A stretch of DNA of 8,195 nt, taken from NCBI GenBank assembly GCA_015657605.1, contig JACDQO010000456.1, forward strand, positions 1-8,195, given 5' to 3'. Both the position numbers and the translations under genes were made by a program. The first letter of the stretch is position 1, and the number at the start of each line of letters is the position of its first letter. The stretch comes from Limnohabitans sp. Lineage in GTDB: Bacteria > Pseudomonadota > Gammaproteobacteria > Burkholderiales > Burkholderiaceae_C. The notes below the pieces were generated by a model. The model saw nothing but the letters and a program-made list of their open reading frames with translations. It searched no databases and had not been told where the DNA came from. Below, piece by piece: positions 5,520-8,195 of the stretch.

Positions 5520-7996
5520 CAGGGCTTAAAGACCAAACGGTGAACAGTTGTACCTTTTTGTTGAAGGGCCCGGTATTGACCGGACGCCCACGCACTGGCC
5601 ATCGATCTGCTTCGGGAATCAAAAACATGGCCGGATTGACCGGTTTGGTAAATGAAGACCGATTGATCAGGATCAGCCAGGTCATACACCGCACGCATCG
5701 ACGCCGCATGGCGGTTGGCAAAAGGCTCCTTGAGGTCGTTGGCCCAATACTGACCCACATTCACCGTGAACAAATCCCCTGCGCTTTCGGTGCGCACATC
5801 AAACAAGGTGTTCAGAAAAGGCACTTTGCCAAAGGGCTTGTGGCTGCTGATGGCCGGGTGCCAAGCACCCCATCGCCATGTGCGCATGTCCTGGCCTTGA
5901 CGGGCTGAAATACGGGTCAAAGCACGGTCGAGCGCAGCTGACACTTGCGCTGGGCAGCCCGCAGCACCACACCAAAAAGCGTCCGAGCGCTTCAAGATGC
6001 CGTCCACCGCCGCACGAAAATGGCGCTTGCCGTAAAGCGCCTGGAAACGCTCGGCCCCCAGATGCGGCACCAGCAAGCCACGTGTTAACTCATCGGCCCA
6101 GACATTGAACACCAGGGCAGCGGCACTGTCTGCCTTCATCTGGCCATCAAAAGTGCTGAGCATTTTCAGGGCCTGAGCGCCCAGCGGGTGTTGAGGTTTG
6201 GCAGTCAGAGCAGCCGGCAGCAGCGCCTTCGCGCCCAAGGACAAGACGTCGTTTTGGATGGCTTGCAGGCTTTCTCGGCTGTGTTTGGGGCTCGCAGCCA
6301 GCAATTGTTCAATGCGCTCAAAGCGCTCGGGCGTGGTCCAGTCGCCGCCCACAAAATGCGCATAGCCAGGCGGCAGGATGTTTTGGTTGGCGGTGGCGTG
6401 CCAGCCTTTGGCTTCAATGGCTTGGCGATTCACCGCAGGGTTTTGTTCAGCGGGCAACCAACCGGTCCAGTCGTATTGGGCCAGCCAACCTGGGGCGGGT
6501 GAAACTCCCCGAATGTCGTTTTGCGGGGAGCGTATGGGCAGTTTGCCCACGGCCTGAAACGCCACTTCGCCCAGCGTGTCGGCCATGACCACGCTTTGCA
6601 TGGGCGCATGGTTGTCGGTGAAAGCCTTTTGCAGTTCGGGCACGGTTTGCGCCCAGTTGGTCAACATGCCCGATTCCACGGTTTTGTTGTCTTCGGTCAA
6701 GGCTGACCAGCGCAGGCTGACGGCGTAACGCTGACCGTCGATCAGTTGGCGGTATTGCGGTTGAACATCGCTGATGACAGGCCCGTGCCGCGTGTTGCGA
6801 ACAGTAAGGGACACATCGCCCTGCCCTTTGACGCGGATGGTTTCGGCGCGCTCTTCGAATGCGGCCCAGCCGGTGGGGGTGCGGTATTGACCAGGTTGGG
6901 TGGCGTCCAGCTGTTCCAGGTAAAGGTCCTGAACGTCAGGCCCCGTGTTGGTGAATCCCCAGGCCACGCCTTGTGTGCGTCCGAGCACCACAAAAGGCAA
7001 ACCGGGCAAAGTGGCGCCGATCACATCCAGCGCGGGGTGTTTGTGCCCACCGGGCAATTCCCCTGCGGGCGCTTTGAGGCGGGCGAAATACCAGATGGCT
7101 GGCGAACTCAAAGCCAAGTGCGGATCGTTGGCCAGCAAGGGTTTGCCGCTGACGGTGCGGCTGCCGGGCACCACCCAGTTGTTGCTGCCCTTGCCTTCCA
7201 AAATGCCCACATCGCGCACCCAATCGGCCGACCATTGGGCCAAAGCATTGGAGGCAGGCTCGATGGCCGACGCGGTTTTGTTCTTGGCCGCGTACACGCC
7301 CAGTTCGGCATACAAGGCTGGCAGGTCGACCGCTGTGGCGGGTTTTTCACCCGGGTAAGGCGGCATGAGTTGCCACAACTGCTCATGGTTGAGCACCTGA
7401 GAGGCCGACAAACGGGCAAATTCCTGACCCCAGTTTCCCCCCAAATCGAGGGCCATCATCAGCGCCCAGCCCAAACTGTCTTCGGGCGACCAGGTTTGGC
7501 CTTTGGGGCCACCTGCCACGGTTCCGAGGATTTTGAATTCAGGCGATGGCCGCACAGCGCCGGTGGCCCAAGCGTTCTGAATGCCCTCGCTGTAGGCCTG
7601 CAGGGCGGCTTGCGTTGCGGGCGATAAGCCCTTGAACTGTTTTTGCGCCATGCCGATGATGCCCAGCGTGCGCATGAGTTTGTCGGTGTCCAGCGTGGCC
7701 GCACCCAAAATTTCGGACAACTCACCGCGCATCAGGCGGCGGTTGAATTCGAGTTGCCAGCCGCGCTCTTGGGCGTGCACAAATCCGAGTGCGCGCCAGG
7801 TGTCGAGGGCAGAGGCACCTTCAATGTGCGTCACATCCGCAGCATCGCGAGTGATGGTGACATTGCCACCCAAGCCCGACAGTTTGAGCTGTCCGTTGAG
7901 TTGCGGGATGCTGCGCAGCAAGTGCACGGCCAAGACGCCACCCGCCACCAGCAAAGCGGCCAGCAGCAGCAAAACAAGTCTTCCGATCCATTTCAT
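5519..7996 (-). CDS. Penicillin acylase family protein (Ntn-hydrolase amidase)
   Basis: An 825-residue precursor of the S45 family, which hydrolyses amide bonds of acylated substrates (beta-lactams, acyl-homoserine lactones, or others). A hydrophobic N-terminus at about 6-26 acts as signal or membrane anchor, so the enzyme should be periplasmic. The alpha chain region carries THIEGASALDTWRALGFVHAQER (split: THIEGASALDTW, RALGFVHAQER). Autocleavage should fall before Ser271 in EGKG-SNNWVV, making Ser271 the nucleophile and residue 1 of the beta chain. NDPHL at 290-294 puts His293 at beta 23, RHGPV lies at 403-407, and TANQN at 534-538 holds the conserved oxyanion Asn536. LRWSAL (428-433), WRWGAWHP (707-714) and QSGH (787-790) are family C-terminal blocks. 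A Cys676/Cys681 pair may form a disulfide. The start at 7996 has GGAGA at 8006-8002 with 5-base spacing. It follows an ldcA-like gene on the same strand by 77 bases. The substrate cannot be told from sequence. Confidence 0.92.
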   Translation of the reverse strand: MKWIGRLVLLLLAALLVAGGVLAVHLLRSIPQLNGQLKLSGLGGNVTITRDAADVTHIEGASALDTWRALGFVHAQERGWQLEFNRRLMRGELSEILGAATLDTDKLMRTLGIIGMAQKQFKGLSPATQAALQAYSEGIQNAWATGAVRPSPEFKILGTVAGGPKGQTWSPEDSLGWALMMALDLGGNWGQEFARLSASQVLNHEQLWQLMPPYPGEKPATAVDLPALYAELGVYAAKNKTASAIEPASNALAQWSADWVRDVGILEGKGSNNWVVPGSRTVSGKPLLANDPHLALSSPAIWYFARLKAPAGELPGGHKHPALDVIGATLPGLPFVVLGRTQGVAWGFTNTGPDVQDLYLEQLDATQPGQYRTPTGWAAFEERAETIRVKGQGDVSLTVRNTRHGPVISDVQPQYRQLIDGQRYAVSLRWSALTEDNKTVESGMLTNWAQTVPELQKAFTDNHAPMQSVVMADTLGEVAFQAVGKLPIRSPQNDIRGVSPAPGWLAQYDWTGWLPAEQNPAVNRQAIEAKGWHATANQNILPPGYAHFVGGDWTTPERFERIEQLLAASPKHSRESLQAIQNDVLSLGAKALLPAALTAKPQHPLGAQALKMLSTFDGQMKADSAAALVFNVWADELTRGLLVPHLGAERFQALYGKRHFRAAVDGILKRSDAFWCGAAGCPAQVSAALDRALTRISARQGQDMRTWRWGAWHPAISSHKPFGKVPFLNTLFDVRTESAGDLFTVNVGQYWANDLKEPFANRHAASMRAVYDLADPDQSVFIYQTGQSGHVFDSRSRSMASAWASGQYRALQQKGTTVHRLVFKP

Positions 7997-8011
7997 GGGT
8001 GTCTCCGTGCG

Positions 8012-8026
8012 GGCGATGTCATCGCC
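8012..8026. repeat. Inverted repeat upstream of the acylase gene
   Basis: GGCGATG-T-CATCGCC has perfect 7-base arms around one base, lying 15 bases upstream of the acylase start codon and just beyond its ribosome site. It could be a regulator binding site or an mRNA element that affects translation of the acylase; no regulator gene is in the window. Confidence 0.4.
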
Positions 8027-8046
8027 TCTTGGGTGTCATGCTCAGA

Positions 8047-8067
8047 CCTTCATTGAAGGCATTTTTT
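8047..8067 (+). other. Small hairpin followed by T-run between ldcA and acylase genes
   Basis: CCTTC-ATT-GAAGG (8047-8059) is followed on the plus strand by a six-T run at 8062-8067; weaker flanking pairing (AGAC at 8044-8047 with GTCT at 8071-8074) could extend it. The terminator-like polarity is plus-strand, opposite to the flanking genes, so it would stop antisense rather than sense transcription, if it works at all. Stem is short. Confidence 0.25.
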
Positions 8068-8073
8068 AAAGTC

Positions 8074-8195
8074 TTAAATGTGGCCCCAAACCATCAGCGC
8101 GTCACGCCCTTCGGTGACAAGGTCCACCTTGGCGCCCACTGGCAGCAGCACCTTGGTTTCGACATGACCAAAAGGCAAACCGGTAAGCACCGGGG
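8074..8195 (-). CDS. ldcA: LD-carboxypeptidase, S66 family (C-terminal 39 codons only)
   Basis: The minus strand is open from the window edge to a TAA at 8076-8074. The readable tail is PVLTGLPFGHVETKVLLPVG followed by AKVDLVTEGRDALMVWGHI. The GLPFGH motif followed by a LPVGA strand matches the C-terminus of murein tetrapeptide LD-carboxypeptidases, where that His belongs to the Ser-Glu-His triad. The enzyme removes the terminal D-Ala from murein tetrapeptides during peptidoglycan recycling in the cytoplasm. Most of the protein, including its nucleophile Ser, lies outside the window, so identity rests on this tail alone. It reads toward the acylase with a 77-base gap, compatible with co-transcription. 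Confidence 0.78.
   Translation of the reverse strand, partial: PVLTGLPFGHVETKVLLPVGAKVDLVTEGRDALMVWGHI

Noticed and set aside
6746..7627. 293-codon plus-strand open frame antisense to the acylase gene
   Set aside because: The minus strand encodes all acylase catalytic motifs across this span; the plus frame is a GC-driven shadow.

Overview
The window is a GC-rich, gene-dense stretch of chromosome. It looks like a betaproteobacterium of the order Burkholderiales, probably family Comamonadaceae and close to freshwater genera such as Limnohabitans, Polaromonas or Rhodoferax. This rests on protein sequence style, codon use and the conserved order mltG-tmk-holB-tatD; no database search was possible, so the genus is a guess. 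I see no phage, insertion sequence, CRISPR array, tRNA or rRNA.

Left edge (1-924, minus strand): most of ygfZ, a folate-binding iron-sulfur cluster maintenance protein, running off the window at its C-terminus. It is divergent from the next cluster across a 94-base gap.

Centre (1019-5344, plus strand): mltG (peptidoglycan transglycosylase that ends glycan strands), a short hairpin-rich REP-like spacer, tmk (thymidylate kinase), holB (clamp-loader delta prime), tatD (metal-dependent DNase/hydrolase) and a small exported ankyrin-repeat protein. The tmk and holB start/stop codons overlap (ATGA) and tatD follows holB by 3 bases, so tmk-holB-tatD is almost surely one transcript linking dTTP supply, replication and DNA hydrolysis. 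holB carries a clear +1 frameshift near base 3556 that removes its C-terminal collar domain. Because holB is normally essential, an assembly or sequencing indel is the first explanation. pilZ, which lies between holB and tatD in Pseudomonas and many relatives, is absent.

Right part (5519-8195, minus strand, convergent with the ankyrin gene): a complete penicillin-acylase-family Ntn hydrolase with membrane or export signal and all expected catalytic motifs. Upstream of it lies the last 39 codons of an S66-family LD-carboxypeptidase (ldcA-like), read in the same direction. The 77-base spacer between them holds two short inverted repeats.

Most of the window is conserved housekeeping DNA. The points worth a second look are the holB frameshift, the REP-like element before tmk, the AT-rich and possibly separately transcribed ankyrin gene, and the carboxypeptidase-acylase pair. 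I found no convincing sign of a previously undescribed multi-gene system.
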